From assembly GCF_035784015.1 (NCBI RefSeq), contig NZ_JALKOW010000002.1: a stretch of DNA of 64,000 nucleotides; one strand, written 5' to 3'. The translations under genes were made by a program, and so were the position numbers. Shown here piece after piece: positions 46,266-54,371 of this stretch (its first letter is position 1; every line of letters starts with the position of its first letter). The notes beneath the pieces are model-generated. The model was not told the DNA's origin. It did not search any database and saw only the letters and a list, made by a program, of their open reading frames with translations. Origin of the DNA: Comamonas sp009360615. Its GTDB lineage: Bacteria; Pseudomonadota; Gammaproteobacteria; Burkholderiales; Burkholderiaceae_C.

Positions 46266-48890
46266 TCAGAGGCGCTCGGCCACCCAGGCCTGCACGCTGG
46301 CCAGCGCTGCGGGCACGGCCGTGGCATCGGTGCCCCCGGCCATGGCCATGTCGGGCTTGCCGCCGCCCTTGCCGCCCACCTGCTGGGCCACAAAGTTCAC
46401 CAGCTCGCCGGCCTTGACCTTGGCGGTTTCGGCCTTGGTCACGCCTGCGGCCAGTTGCACCTTGTCGCCATCCACGGCAGCCAGCACGATCACGGCTGCG
46501 CCCAGCTTGTCCTTGAGCTTGTCCATGGTGTCGCGCAAGGTCTTGGCATCGGCCCCCTCGAGCCTGGCTGCCAGCACCTTGACGCCATTGAGGTCGGCGG
46601 CCTGCGTGGCCAGCTCGTCGCCCTGGCTGGAAGCCAGCTTGCCCTTCAGGGCGGCAATTTCCTTTTCCAGCGCCTTGATCTGCTCCAGCGCACCACCGAT
46701 GCGGTGACCCAGCTCGGCCGTGGGTGCCTTGAAGGCGGCTGCAGCCTGCTCGACGGTGGATTCCAGCGACTGCAGATAGGCCAGCGCGTTCTCGCCGGTA
46801 ATGCCTTCGATACGGCGCACGCCGGCGGCCACGCCGGATTCACCCACCACCTTGAACAGGCCGATGTCGCCGGTGCGGCCGACGTGGGTGCCGCCGCAAA
46901 GCTCACGGCTGGAGCCGATGTCCAGCACGCGCACGGTTTCGCCGTACTTCTCGCCGAACAGCATCATGGCACCGGTCTTCTGGGCGCTTTCGATGTCCAT
47001 CACGCGTGCATCGGTGGCCGTGTTGGCCAGCACCTCGGCATTGACGCGGGCTTCGATCTCGCGGATCTGCTCGGCCGTGACCGGGGCGTTATGCGCAAAG
47101 TCGAAGCGGGTGCGTTCCGCGTTGACCAGTGAACCCTTTTGCTGCACATGGGTGCCCAGCACCTCGCGCAGGGCCTTGTGCATGATGTGGGTGACCGAGT
47201 GGTTGCGCATGGTCGCGGCGCGCACGGCGGAATCCACCTGCGCCTGCACGGCATCGCCCACCTTGAGGCTGCCCGCTTCCAGCACGCCATGGTGACCGAA
47301 GACATCAGCCTTGATCTTGAGCGTGTCTTCCACGGCGAAGCGGTTGCCGCCCGCGGCAATCACGCCCTGGTCGCCGACCTGGCCGCCGGATTCAGCATAA
47401 AAAGGAGTGGTGTCCAGCACAACCACGCCGTTTTGACCAGCTTGCAGCTCGGAAACAGATACGCCGTCAGCGTAAAGCGCTACGATCTTTGCAGCTTCCG
47501 CCAGCTTGTCATAGCCCACGAAGGTGTTGCCCTGGCCGGTGTATTCCAGCGCGCGATCCATCTTGAACTTGCCGGCTGCGCGGGCCGTTTCCTTCTGGTG
47601 CCGCATTGCGGCATTGAAGCCGACCTCGTCCACCGTCACGCCACGCTCGCGCGCCACGTCGTTGGACAGGTCCAGCGGGAAGCCATAAGTGTCGTGCAGC
47701 TTGAAGGCCACATCGCCGGGCAGGACCTTGACGTCACCGGCCAGCGCGCTGTCCAGAATCTCCATGCCGTGGGCCAGGGTCTCGAAGAAGCGCTCTTCCT
47801 CGGCCTTGAGCACGCTGGTGATATGGGCTTCCTGCTCCTTGAGCTTGGGATAGGCATCGCCCATCTGCACCACCAGGTCGGCCACCAGCTTGTGAAAGAA
47901 GGGAGTCTTCTGGCCCAGCTTGTAGCCGTGGCGGATGGCGCGGCGAATGATGCGGCGCTGCACATAGCCGCGGCCTTCGTTGGAAGGAATCACGCCGTCG
48001 GACACCAGGAAGGAAGTGGCGCGGATATGGTCGGCAATCACCTTCAGCGAAGGATTACCCAGATCTTCCGTGCGAGTTTCGCGACCGGCCGCCTTGATCA
48101 GCGCCTGGAACAGGTCGATCTCGTAGTTGCTGTGCACATGCTGCAGGATGGCCGCCAGGCGCTCCAGGCCCATGCCGGTGTCCACGCAGGGCGCGGGCAG
48201 CTTCACCACGGAGCCGTCTTCCTTCATGTCGAACTGCATGAACACATGGTTCCAGATCTCGATGAAGCGGTCGCCGTCTTCGCCCGGGCTTCCGGGAGGG
48301 CCACCGGCAATGTGCTCGCCGTGGTCGTAGAAGATTTCCGAGCAGGGGCCGCAAGGGCCGGTGTCGGCCATCATCCAGAAGTTGTCGCTCTTGTACTTGC
48401 CGCCCTTGTTGTCGCCGATGCGGATGATGCGTTCTGCAGGCAGGCCGATGACGTTCTTCCAGATGTCATAGGCCTCGTCGTCTTCGTGATAGACCGTGGC
48501 CAGCAGCTTCTCGGCGGGCAGACCGAAGACCTGGGTCAGCAGCTCCCAGCCCCACTCGATGGACTCCTTCTTGAAGTAGTCGCCGAAGGACCAGTTGCCC
48601 AGCATTTCGAAGAAAGTGTGGTGGCGGGCGGTATAGCCCACGTTTTCCAGATCGTTGTGCTTGCCTCCGGCGCGCAGGCAGGCCTGCACCGATGTTGCAC
48701 GGTTGTAGGGGCGCTTGTCCGTGCCCAGGAACACATCCTTGAACTGCACCATGCCGGAGTTGGTGAACATCAGCGTGGGGTCGTTGCCGGGAACCAGCGA
48801 GCTGGAGGCGACAACGGTGTGGCCCTTGGAGGCGTAGAAATCCAGGAACGTCTTGCGGATGTCCGCAACGGAAAAAGTGGGTGTACTCAT
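46266..48890 (-). CDS. alaS: Alanyl-tRNA synthetase
   Basis: 874 residues from the ATG at 48890 (MSTPTFSVADIRKTFLDF), the family start. Class II catalytic core with GTDKRPYNRATSVQACLRAGGKHNDLENVG in the first 90 residues (shown in parts), the RNxSVTHIM editing motif (HSVTHIMHKAL) and CGGTHVGRTGDIG in the second half, and the C-terminal oligomerisation domain rich in Gly (GGKGGGKPDMAMAGG). Charges alanine onto tRNA(Ala). The upstream extension to 48974 is not conserved. Confidence 0.96.
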   Translation of the reverse strand: MSTPTFSVADIRKTFLDFYASKGHTVVASSSLVPGNDPTLMFTNSGMVQFKDVFLGTDKRPYNRATSVQACLRAGGKHNDLENVGYTARHHTFFEMLGNWSFGDYFKKESIEWGWELLTQVFGLPAEKLLATVYHEDDEAYDIWKNVIGLPAERIIRIGDNKGGKYKSDNFWMMADTGPCGPCSEIFYDHGEHIAGGPPGSPGEDGDRFIEIWNHVFMQFDMKEDGSVVKLPAPCVDTGMGLERLAAILQHVHSNYEIDLFQALIKAAGRETRTEDLGNPSLKVIADHIRATSFLVSDGVIPSNEGRGYVQRRIIRRAIRHGYKLGQKTPFFHKLVADLVVQMGDAYPKLKEQEAHITSVLKAEEERFFETLAHGMEILDSALAGDVKVLPGDVAFKLHDTYGFPLDLSNDVARERGVTVDEVGFNAAMRHQKETARAAGKFKMDRALEYTGQGNTFVGYDKLAEAAKIVALYADGVSVSELQAGQNGVVVLDTTPFYAESGGQVGDQGVIAAGGNRFAVEDTLKIKADVFGHHGVLEAGSLKVGDAVQAQVDSAVRAATMRNHSVTHIMHKALREVLGTHVQQKGSLVNAERTRFDFAHNAPVTAEQIREIEARVNAEVLANTATDARVMDIESAQKTGAMMLFGEKYGETVRVLDIGSSRELCGGTHVGRTGDIGLFKVVGESGVAAGVRRIEGITGENALAYLQSLESTVEQAAAAFKAPTAELGHRIGGALEQIKALEKEIAALKGKLASSQGDELATQAADLNGVKVLAARLEGADAKTLRDTMDKLKDKLGAAVIVLAAVDGDKVQLAAGVTKAETAKVKAGELVNFVAQQVGGKGGGKPDMAMAGGTDATAVPAALASVQAWVAERL

Positions 48891-49100
48891 GGTGTTTGGT
48901 ATGAAGACGCCTGCATGACGCCTGCGATCAGTACGGCCCGGCGCTGCTTTTTCAGGAGCTGCGCAGACAGGCAAATCAGCCGAACATTATAGGTTTGCGA
49001 CTACATACCCGCGCGGCCTTGTGCCGATAACAGCGATCACGAATTTTCATGCGTTGCATTAATGTCTTCATCACCGGCTTGCGGATAATCGGCAGCCACT

Positions 49101-49394
49101 ATGAGCGATACCCCAAAAACCGAGACTTCCAAACCCGATGCCCCTGCCAAAAACCGCCTGGTGGTCTGGCTCATCGCACTGCCCGTGCTCATCTTTGGCA
49201 CGCTCATGCTCGTCGGCCAGTTCATGGACGATCCGCTCAGCAAGCAACGCTGGACGGAGGCTGAAACCATCAAGATCTGCTGGAAGCAGACGGCCAAGCC
49301 CGAGGCCGAGCGCAAGACCCAGGAGTTCAGGTCCCCCGAAGACTGCGAGCGCCTCGAATTCGACTTCAAGACCCGCTACGGCGAAAACCCCTGA
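49101..49394 (+). CDS. Small membrane-anchored protein of unknown function
   Basis: 97 residues: a Pro/Lys-rich N-terminus, one membrane helix (LVVWLIALPVLIFGTLMLVGQFM cited by its ends: residues 20-42), then a charged C-terminal part with two Cys (ICWK and EDCERLE). It is divergent from alaS. I do not recognise the family. Confidence 0.65.
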   Translation: MSDTPKTETSKPDAPAKNRLVVWLIALPVLIFGTLMLVGQFMDDPLSKQRWTEAETIKICWKQTAKPEAERKTQEFRSPEDCERLEFDFKTRYGENP

Positions 49395-49431
49395 CGCACC
49401 GGCCCCAGGCACGCCGGCCGAGCAGCAGGGC

Positions 49432-49830
49432 CTACTCTTCGCCCCAGTCTTCGTCGGCGCCCTCTTCCTCGTCTGCAGCGGCCAGCGCGATCATGCGATC
49501 GAAGGTCTCGACGATCACGATGCGACGCTCCTGCTTGTAGCCTTCGTCCGGCTCCAGCTCATCAATGCTCTCTTCCCAAGCCTGCAGATAAGTGGCTTTC
49601 CAGTGCTCCAGCGTCTGCACATCGGGCCACAGCGGATGCATGCCGCCCTCGGCCATGGCGCACAGCAGCTCGATGCGACAGGGAACCAGATCGGACTCCG
49701 GCTCGCCCGCCAGCAACGCCTCCGGCGAGTCCAGCGCCTCGGCAATTTCATCGAGCAGCTGTCCCGTGATGTCGGCCAGCCAGTCCAATGCGGTGTCGTT
49801 GTCGAAATTGCCGTGCGACCAAGTTCCCAT
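49432..49830 (-). CDS. DUF4259-like protein
   Basis: 132 residues from the ATG at 49830, which has AAGGAG 7 nt upstream. The start MGTWSHGNFDNDTALDW matches the DUF4259 pattern, and the protein is acidic (Glu/Asp-rich C-terminus EEEGADEDWGEE). Function unknown. It converges with the small membrane-protein gene. Confidence 0.75.
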   Translation of the reverse strand: MGTWSHGNFDNDTALDWLADITGQLLDEIAEALDSPEALLAGEPESDLVPCRIELLCAMAEGGMHPLWPDVQTLEHWKATYLQAWEESIDELEPDEGYKQERRIVIVETFDRMIALAAADEEEGADEDWGEE

Positions 49831-49940
49831 GACCCAACTCCTTGCAGCGATAAGCCAGTAAAGCAAGGCCCAACATAGCGGGCCCTGATGTCAATACCGT
49901 GTCAGTTCGGACCATCGATGCAGGCGCCAGGCACGCCAGG

Positions 49941-50414
49941 TCAACGATTGCGGTTTTTCATGGCACGCTCCACCTCGCGCTTGCCTTCGCGGTCCTTGAT
50001 CACGTCACGCTTGTCATGCTCGGCCTTGCCCTTGGCCAGAGCGATCTCGCATTTCACGTAACCGTTTTTCCAGTGCAGATTGATGGGCACCAGGGTATAG
50101 CCCTTTTGCTCGACCTTGCCGACCAGGCGCTTGATTTCGTCCTTTTTCAAGAGCAGCTTCTTGATTCGTGCCGAGTCGGGGCTGACGTGCGTGGAAGCCG
50201 TCTTGAGCGGGTTGATCTGGCAGCCCAGCAGGAACAGCTCGCCGTCCTTGATCAGCACATAGCCGTCGGTAAGCTGCACCTTGCCGCTGCGCAAGGCCTT
50301 GACCTCCCAGCCGTGCAGCACCATGCCGGCTTCGTGGCGCTCCTCGAAGAAATAGTTGAAAGCTGCTTTTTTATTGTCGGCAATGCGCGACGATGTTTCT
50401 GGTTTCTTGGCCAT
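49941..50414 (-). CDS. smpB: SsrA-binding protein SmpB
   Basis: 157 residues, the full family length. Diagnostic stretches: ERHEAGMVLHGWEVKALRSG, GELFLLGCQINPLKT and the basic C-terminal tail (AEHDKRDVIKDREGKREVERAMKNR). SmpB binds tmRNA and rescues stalled ribosomes by trans-translation. It is divergent from ratA, the arrangement found in many proteobacteria. tmRNA itself is not in the window. Confidence 0.95.
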   Translation of the reverse strand: MAKKPETSSRIADNKKAAFNYFFEERHEAGMVLHGWEVKALRSGKVQLTDGYVLIKDGELFLLGCQINPLKTASTHVSPDSARIKKLLLKKDEIKRLVGKVEQKGYTLVPINLHWKNGYVKCEIALAKGKAEHDKRDVIKDREGKREVERAMKNRNR

Positions 50415-50573
50415 GGAATATTAGTTGCAGGCGGACCGGAGATGAAAGCTCTCCCTACAATACTGGATTGCCGTCTCGCCTCTGAGCGATGATTTTAGTT
50501 TCGCATCGCGCCCCTGGGTTGATTGGCCTTGACCAATTCCCTGCTCTTGCGCCCTGCTGATTGCTCTTTGTTC

Positions 50574-51026
50574 ATGAAAAACGTCAACAAGTCCGTCCTG
50601 ATCTGGTACAGCCCCGAAGAAATGTTTGCCCTCGTGACGGACGTGGCCCACTATGCCGACTTCCTGCCCTGGTGCGATCATGCCAAGATACTGGAGCAGG
50701 ACGACACCGGAATGACCGCCGAGGTGGGCATTGCGTTCAGCGGACTGCGCAAGTCTTTCGTGACACGCAACACGAACACTAGCATGGACAACGGCGGCCA
50801 GCAGGTCAGCATGCGTCTGGTCAAGGGACCTTTTTCGCGCCTGGAGGGGCACTGGCGCTTTCACCCCGTGGGTGACGGCACGCAACGCGCCTGCAAGGTC
50901 GAGCTGCAGCTCGATTACGGCTTCGAAAACGGTGCCGTTGCCGCCATCATCGGTCCCGTCTTTGACCGCATCGCAGGCTCCATGGTCGATGCCTTCATCA
51001 AACGTGCCGAGCAGATCTATGGCTGA
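50574..51026 (+). CDS. ratA: RatA, START-family ribosome association/ubiquinone-binding protein
   Basis: 150 residues from the ATG at 50574 (MKNVNKSVLIWYSPEEMFALVTDV). The START/COQ10 fold is indicated by VAHYADFLPWCDHAKIL and the C-terminal GPVFDRIAGSMVDAFIKRAE. Originally described as a toxin that blocks 70S formation; its COQ10-like family also binds quinones. It overlaps rnfH by 8 bp. Confidence 0.9.
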   Translation: MKNVNKSVLIWYSPEEMFALVTDVAHYADFLPWCDHAKILEQDDTGMTAEVGIAFSGLRKSFVTRNTNTSMDNGGQQVSMRLVKGPFSRLEGHWRFHPVGDGTQRACKVELQLDYGFENGAVAAIIGPVFDRIAGSMVDAFIKRAEQIYG

Positions 51027-51381
51027 TGCAGCCGCCGCGCAGATCGACATCACGATCTGCATCTCACCCCGATGCGCCGTCGTGCAGGAAGCATCGCTGC
51101 GACTGCCAGCCGGAAGCACGGTTCGGCAGGCCCTGAACGCTGCCGCCCTGTCGCCCGCCCTCCCAGACCTGAAACTGGTCGAACTCACGCCCGGCATGTA
51201 CGGCGTCTGGGGCAAGGCAGCGACACCGGATCAGGTGCTCCTGCATGGAGATCGCCTGGAGCTCTACCGCCCGCTGACCGTGGACCCCAAGGTCGCCCGA
51301 CGCGAACGCTTTGCCCGCCAGGGCGCGCGCAGCGCCGGACTTTTCCAACGCAGAAGAGACGGAGCCAAGGCGGGATACTAG
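51019..51381 (+). CDS. rnfH: RnfH-family protein
   Basis: 120 residues, a beta-grasp fold (ITICISPRCAVVQEASLRLPAGSTV, then WGKAATPDQVLLHGDRLELYRPLTVDPKVARRERF given in motifs: HGDRLELYRPLTVDPK). It begins 8 bp inside the ratA stop; the ratA-rnfH pair is the antitoxin-like arrangement noted for E. coli. Its molecular function is not established. Confidence 0.88.
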   Translation: MADAAAAQIDITICISPRCAVVQEASLRLPAGSTVRQALNAAALSPALPDLKLVELTPGMYGVWGKAATPDQVLLHGDRLELYRPLTVDPKVARRERFARQGARSAGLFQRRRDGAKAGY

Positions 51382-51396
51382 CCGACGGCCCCCCCA

Positions 51397-51421
51397 AAAA
51401 GCGCCTTCTGAAGGCGCTTTT
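51397..51421. terminator. Convergent intrinsic terminator
   Basis: Stem AAAAGCGCCTT/AAGGCGCTTTT with a 3-nt loop between rnfH and the DUF4124 gene. A-run and T-run on the two sides allow either direction. Confidence 0.82.
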
Positions 51422-51451
51422 CCATGGAGACTCCGGCAAACAGCGGGGCGA

Positions 51452-51961
51452 CTATTGCGCCGGCTCTGCCATGGGTCCGCAATCGGAAGCGATCACGGCA
51501 TCGGCCCGCTTGATCTCGGCATCGCGTGTGGCCTCGTCCATGAAGCCGCGCTCGCCGCTGGCATTCACATGGGACAGCATGCGGCCCGAGGCAAGGGTTG
51601 CCTTGGCCTGCTTGGCGCGATTGCAGTTGTCCTGGCGCTGCTTTTCCTTTTGCAGCTTGTCGGCCTGGGCCCTGGCGCTCTCCTGCTCCTGCTGCTTGCG
51701 CTTCTGCTCTTCCAGCCCCTTGTCCACCCCTTTTTCTGCGGAAGGCTTGGCAGCGGCCGCGCCGGCTTCCGGCGCCACTGCGGGTGCCGCCGACTTCGCA
51801 CCACCGGGGCGACGCAAGATGTCCTTGGCAGGGATATCCGCAGGCGGCGCCCGGTCGCTGAACACCTTGCGCCCCTGAGCATCCGTCCATTGCCACTGGG
51901 CGATTGCGGGTACCGAGCAACAGGCAATGGCTGCAAACAAAGCGAACTTGATGGCGTGCAT
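51452..51961 (-). CDS. DUF4124 periplasmic protein
   Basis: 169 residues with a signal peptide (MHAIKFALFAAIACCSVPAIAQ) and an N-terminal DUF4124 domain (WQWTDAQGRKVFSDRAPP), then an Ala/Pro-rich linker and a coiled-coil-like Lys/Gln/Glu segment (about 80-115), ending in a Cys-containing C-terminal part. Function unknown; the family occurs widely in beta- and gammaproteobacteria. It is divergent from guaB. Confidence 0.82.
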   Translation of the reverse strand: MHAIKFALFAAIACCSVPAIAQWQWTDAQGRKVFSDRAPPADIPAKDILRRPGGAKSAAPAVAPEAGAAAAKPSAEKGVDKGLEEQKRKQQEQESARAQADKLQKEKQRQDNCNRAKQAKATLASGRMLSHVNASGERGFMDEATRDAEIKRADAVIASDCGPMAEPAQ

Positions 51962-52058
51962 GGAGTCAATAAGTCTTGGACAAGCGTTGGGGATTCTGGC
52001 TCACGAGCCCACATTGTGCGGCAACTCGCAGGTACAATCTTTCTTTTGGAGCCACCAC

Positions 52059-53534
52059 ATGCGCCTTCTCGGAAAAGCACTGACCTTTGACGACGTCCTG
52101 CTCGTTCCCGCCTACTCCGAAGTCCTGCCCAAGGACGTTTCTCTCGCCACCCAATTCACCCGCAATATCCGCTTGAACCTGCCCCTGGTGTCTGCCGCCA
52201 TGGACACGGTGACCGAAGCGCGTCTGGCCATCGCCATTGCGCAAGAAGGCGGTATCGGCGTGATCCACAAGAACATGACAGCCGAGCAGCAGGCTGCTGA
52301 AGTGTCCAAGGTCAAGCGCCACGAATCCGGTGTGGTACACGACCCCGTGGTCATCACCCCCGAACACACCGTGCTGCAAGTGCTGCAGCTGTCGGAAGAG
52401 CGCGGCATTTCGGGCTTCCCCGTGTGCGACGGCGGCAAGGTCGTCGGCATCGTGACCAGCCGCGATCTGCGCTTCGAGACCCGCTACGACGTCAAGGTCA
52501 GCCAGATCATGACGCCCCGCGAGAAGCTGATCACCGTGAACGAAAAAGACGGCACCAGCCCCGCCGAAGCCAAGGCTTTGCTGAACAAGCACAAGCTCGA
52601 ACGTATTCTGGTGGTGAACGACGCCTTCGAACTGAAGGGCCTGATCACCGTCAAGGACATCACCAAGCAAACCACCTTCCCCAATGCCGCACGTGACGCA
52701 TCGGGCCGCCTGCGCGTGGCGGCTGCCGTCGGCGTGGGTGCCGGCACCGAAGAGCGTGTGGAACTGCTGGTCAAGGCCGGCGTGGATGCCATCGTGGTGG
52801 ACACGGCCCACGGTCACTCCAAGGGCGTGATTGATCGCGTTCGCTGGGTCAAGCAGAACTACCCCCAGGTGGACGTGATCGGCGGCAACATTGCCACCGG
52901 CGCTGCCGCTCTCGCACTGGTGGAAGCCGGCGCGGACGCGGTCAAGGTCGGCATCGGCCCCGGCTCCATCTGCACCACCCGCATCGTGGCCGGTGTGGGC
53001 GTTCCCCAGATCATGGCCATCTCCAATGTGGCCGACGCCCTGAAGGGCACAGGCGTGCCTCTGATCGGCGACGGCGGCATCCGCTTCTCCGGCGACATCT
53101 CCAAGGCCCTGGCCGCAGGTGCCTCCACCATCATGATGGGCGGCATGTTTGCCGGCACCGAAGAAGCGCCCGGCGAAGTGATTCTGTACCAGGGCCGCTC
53201 GTACAAGAGCTACCGCGGCATGGGCTCCATCGGTGCCATGCAGCAAGGCTCGGCCGACCGCTACTTCCAGGAATCGTCCACCGGCAACCCCAATGCCGAC
53301 AAGCTGGTTCCCGAAGGCATCGAAGGCCGCGTGCCCTACAAGGGCTCCATGGTCTCCATCGTCTATCAGATGGCTGGCGGCGTGCGCGCCTCCATGGGCT
53401 ACTGCGGTTGCGCCACCATCACCGAGATGAACGAGAAGGCCGAATTTGTGGAAATCACCGCAGCCGGCATCCGTGAATCTCATGTGCACGACGTGCAGAT
53501 CACCAAGGAAGCGCCCAACTACCGCGCCGACTGA
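52059..53534 (+). CDS. guaB: IMP dehydrogenase
   Basis: 491 residues from the ATG at 52059 (MRLLGKALTFDDVLLVPAYS), with GGAG 8 nt upstream. The catalytic Cys is C305 in GPGSICTTR, the two CBS domains are at about 93-205, and the flap motif is at GADAVKVG/GSADRYFQ. It converts IMP to XMP with NAD, the committed step of GMP synthesis. A toxin-antitoxin pair separates it from guaA, which usually follows directly. Confidence 0.97.
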   Translation: MRLLGKALTFDDVLLVPAYSEVLPKDVSLATQFTRNIRLNLPLVSAAMDTVTEARLAIAIAQEGGIGVIHKNMTAEQQAAEVSKVKRHESGVVHDPVVITPEHTVLQVLQLSEERGISGFPVCDGGKVVGIVTSRDLRFETRYDVKVSQIMTPREKLITVNEKDGTSPAEAKALLNKHKLERILVVNDAFELKGLITVKDITKQTTFPNAARDASGRLRVAAAVGVGAGTEERVELLVKAGVDAIVVDTAHGHSKGVIDRVRWVKQNYPQVDVIGGNIATGAAALALVEAGADAVKVGIGPGSICTTRIVAGVGVPQIMAISNVADALKGTGVPLIGDGGIRFSGDISKALAAGASTIMMGGMFAGTEEAPGEVILYQGRSYKSYRGMGSIGAMQQGSADRYFQESSTGNPNADKLVPEGIEGRVPYKGSMVSIVYQMAGGVRASMGYCGCATITEMNEKAEFVEITAAGIRESHVHDVQITKEAPNYRAD

Positions 53535-53548
53535 GCAAGCCCCTGAAG

Positions 53549-53614
53549 TCTGGCCAGATTGAAAAATCTGGTCAGAATGTTAGAATCTGGCCTGAACTAC
53601 TGGTTCTCGCCAGA
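53549..53614. promoter_or_regulatory. Promoter and iterated operator of the Phd/PIN module
   Basis: Three copies of TCTGGNCAGA-like decamers (TCTGGCCAGA at 53549, TCTGGTCAGA at 53567, TCTGGCCTGA at 53586) are 18-19 bp apart, followed by a half-site CCAGA at 53610-53614. A promoter TTGAAA (53559-53564) with TAGAAT (53581-53586), spacer 16 bp, overlaps them. This is the expected layout for autoregulation by the antitoxin-toxin complex. Confidence 0.65.
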
Positions 53615-53629
53615 TTTTTGTTTTCCGCC

Positions 53630-53902
53630 ATGCAATCTATCGGTATCTACGAAGCCAAAAGCCGCTTTTCTGCCCTGGTCGAAATGGTCGAGCAAGGAGA
53701 AGAGGTGCGCATCACACGCCACGGCAAAGAGGTTGTACGCATGCTGCCCATGCGCCGCAAGCCCGTGATCACCGACGAGCAGATTGCCCGCGAGCTGGAG
53801 CAGATTTTGGCGCTGCAGCAGACCGTGAAAGCACAGACCCCCGGCACTGGCGCAGCAGACAGCGTCATTGCCCTGCGCCACGCAGGAAGGAGCCAGGCAT
53901 GA
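53630..53902 (+). CDS. Phd/YefM-family antitoxin
   Basis: 90 residues from the ATG at 53630 (MQSIGIYEAKSRFSALVEMV); a TTG 12 bp upstream is an alternative. The N-terminus has the Phd/YefM DNA-binding fold (YEAKSRFSALVEMVEQGEEV, ITRHGKEVVRMLP); the C-terminal half should be disordered and wrap the toxin. It overlaps the toxin gene by 4 bp (ATGA). Preceded by an iterated operator array at 53549. Confidence 0.85.
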   Translation: MQSIGIYEAKSRFSALVEMVEQGEEVRITRHGKEVVRMLPMRRKPVITDEQIARELEQILALQQTVKAQTPGTGAADSVIALRHAGRSQA

Positions 53903-54339
53903 GCGCCACCGCCTTTGTGCTCGACGCCTCCGTCACCTCCGCCTGGCTGCTGCCTGACAATGCCAGCGAACACACCCGGCGCCTGTACACGCGCATCCGA
54001 CGCGACGAGGTCGACCCGCAGGCTCCCAACCTCTGGCAATGGGAATGCGGCAACCTGATTGCATCAGGCGTGAATAGCGGCCGAATCCCACAGACTTCGG
54101 TCGAAGGCTTGTGGGGCGTGCTGGAAGCCATCCGCCATCGTGTGGAGCTGCACGATCTGGCGCCTGCCCAGCACAAGGCCGTGCTGGATGTGGCGCTGGA
54201 CACGGGGCTGCCTACCTACGATGCCGCCTACCTGTGGCTGGCGCAATCGCTGCGCCTGCCGCTGGCCACATTCGATGCAGCCCAGATGGCGGCCGCCCGC
54301 AAAAGCGGCGTCACCGTCTGGGCTCCCGAAGATTTCTGA
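53899..54339 (+). CDS. PIN-domain ribonuclease toxin (VapC type)
   Basis: 146 residues. The PIN metal-binding acidic residues are all present: D9 (FVLDASV), E49 (WQWECGN), D108 (TYDAAYL) and D126 (ATFDAAQ). VapC-type PIN toxins cleave tRNA or rRNA. It is coupled to the antitoxin by a 4-bp overlap. The last base is 32 bp before the guaA start, so guaA may also be read from this module's promoter. Confidence 0.88.
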   Translation: MSATAFVLDASVTSAWLLPDNASEHTRRLYTRIRRDEVDPQAPNLWQWECGNLIASGVNSGRIPQTSVEGLWGVLEAIRHRVELHDLAPAQHKAVLDVALDTGLPTYDAAYLWLAQSLRLPLATFDAAQMAAARKSGVTVWAPEDF

Positions 54340-54371
54340 TCCTTTTTGCCACCCTCTTGCCCTTGATCACC

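Noticed and set aside
47139..48992. 617-codon open frame on the plus strand
   Set aside because: Antisense to alaS; composition is a His/Gly/Val shadow.
51966..53489. 507-codon open frame on the minus strand
   Set aside because: Antisense to guaB, His/Gly/Ala-rich shadow.
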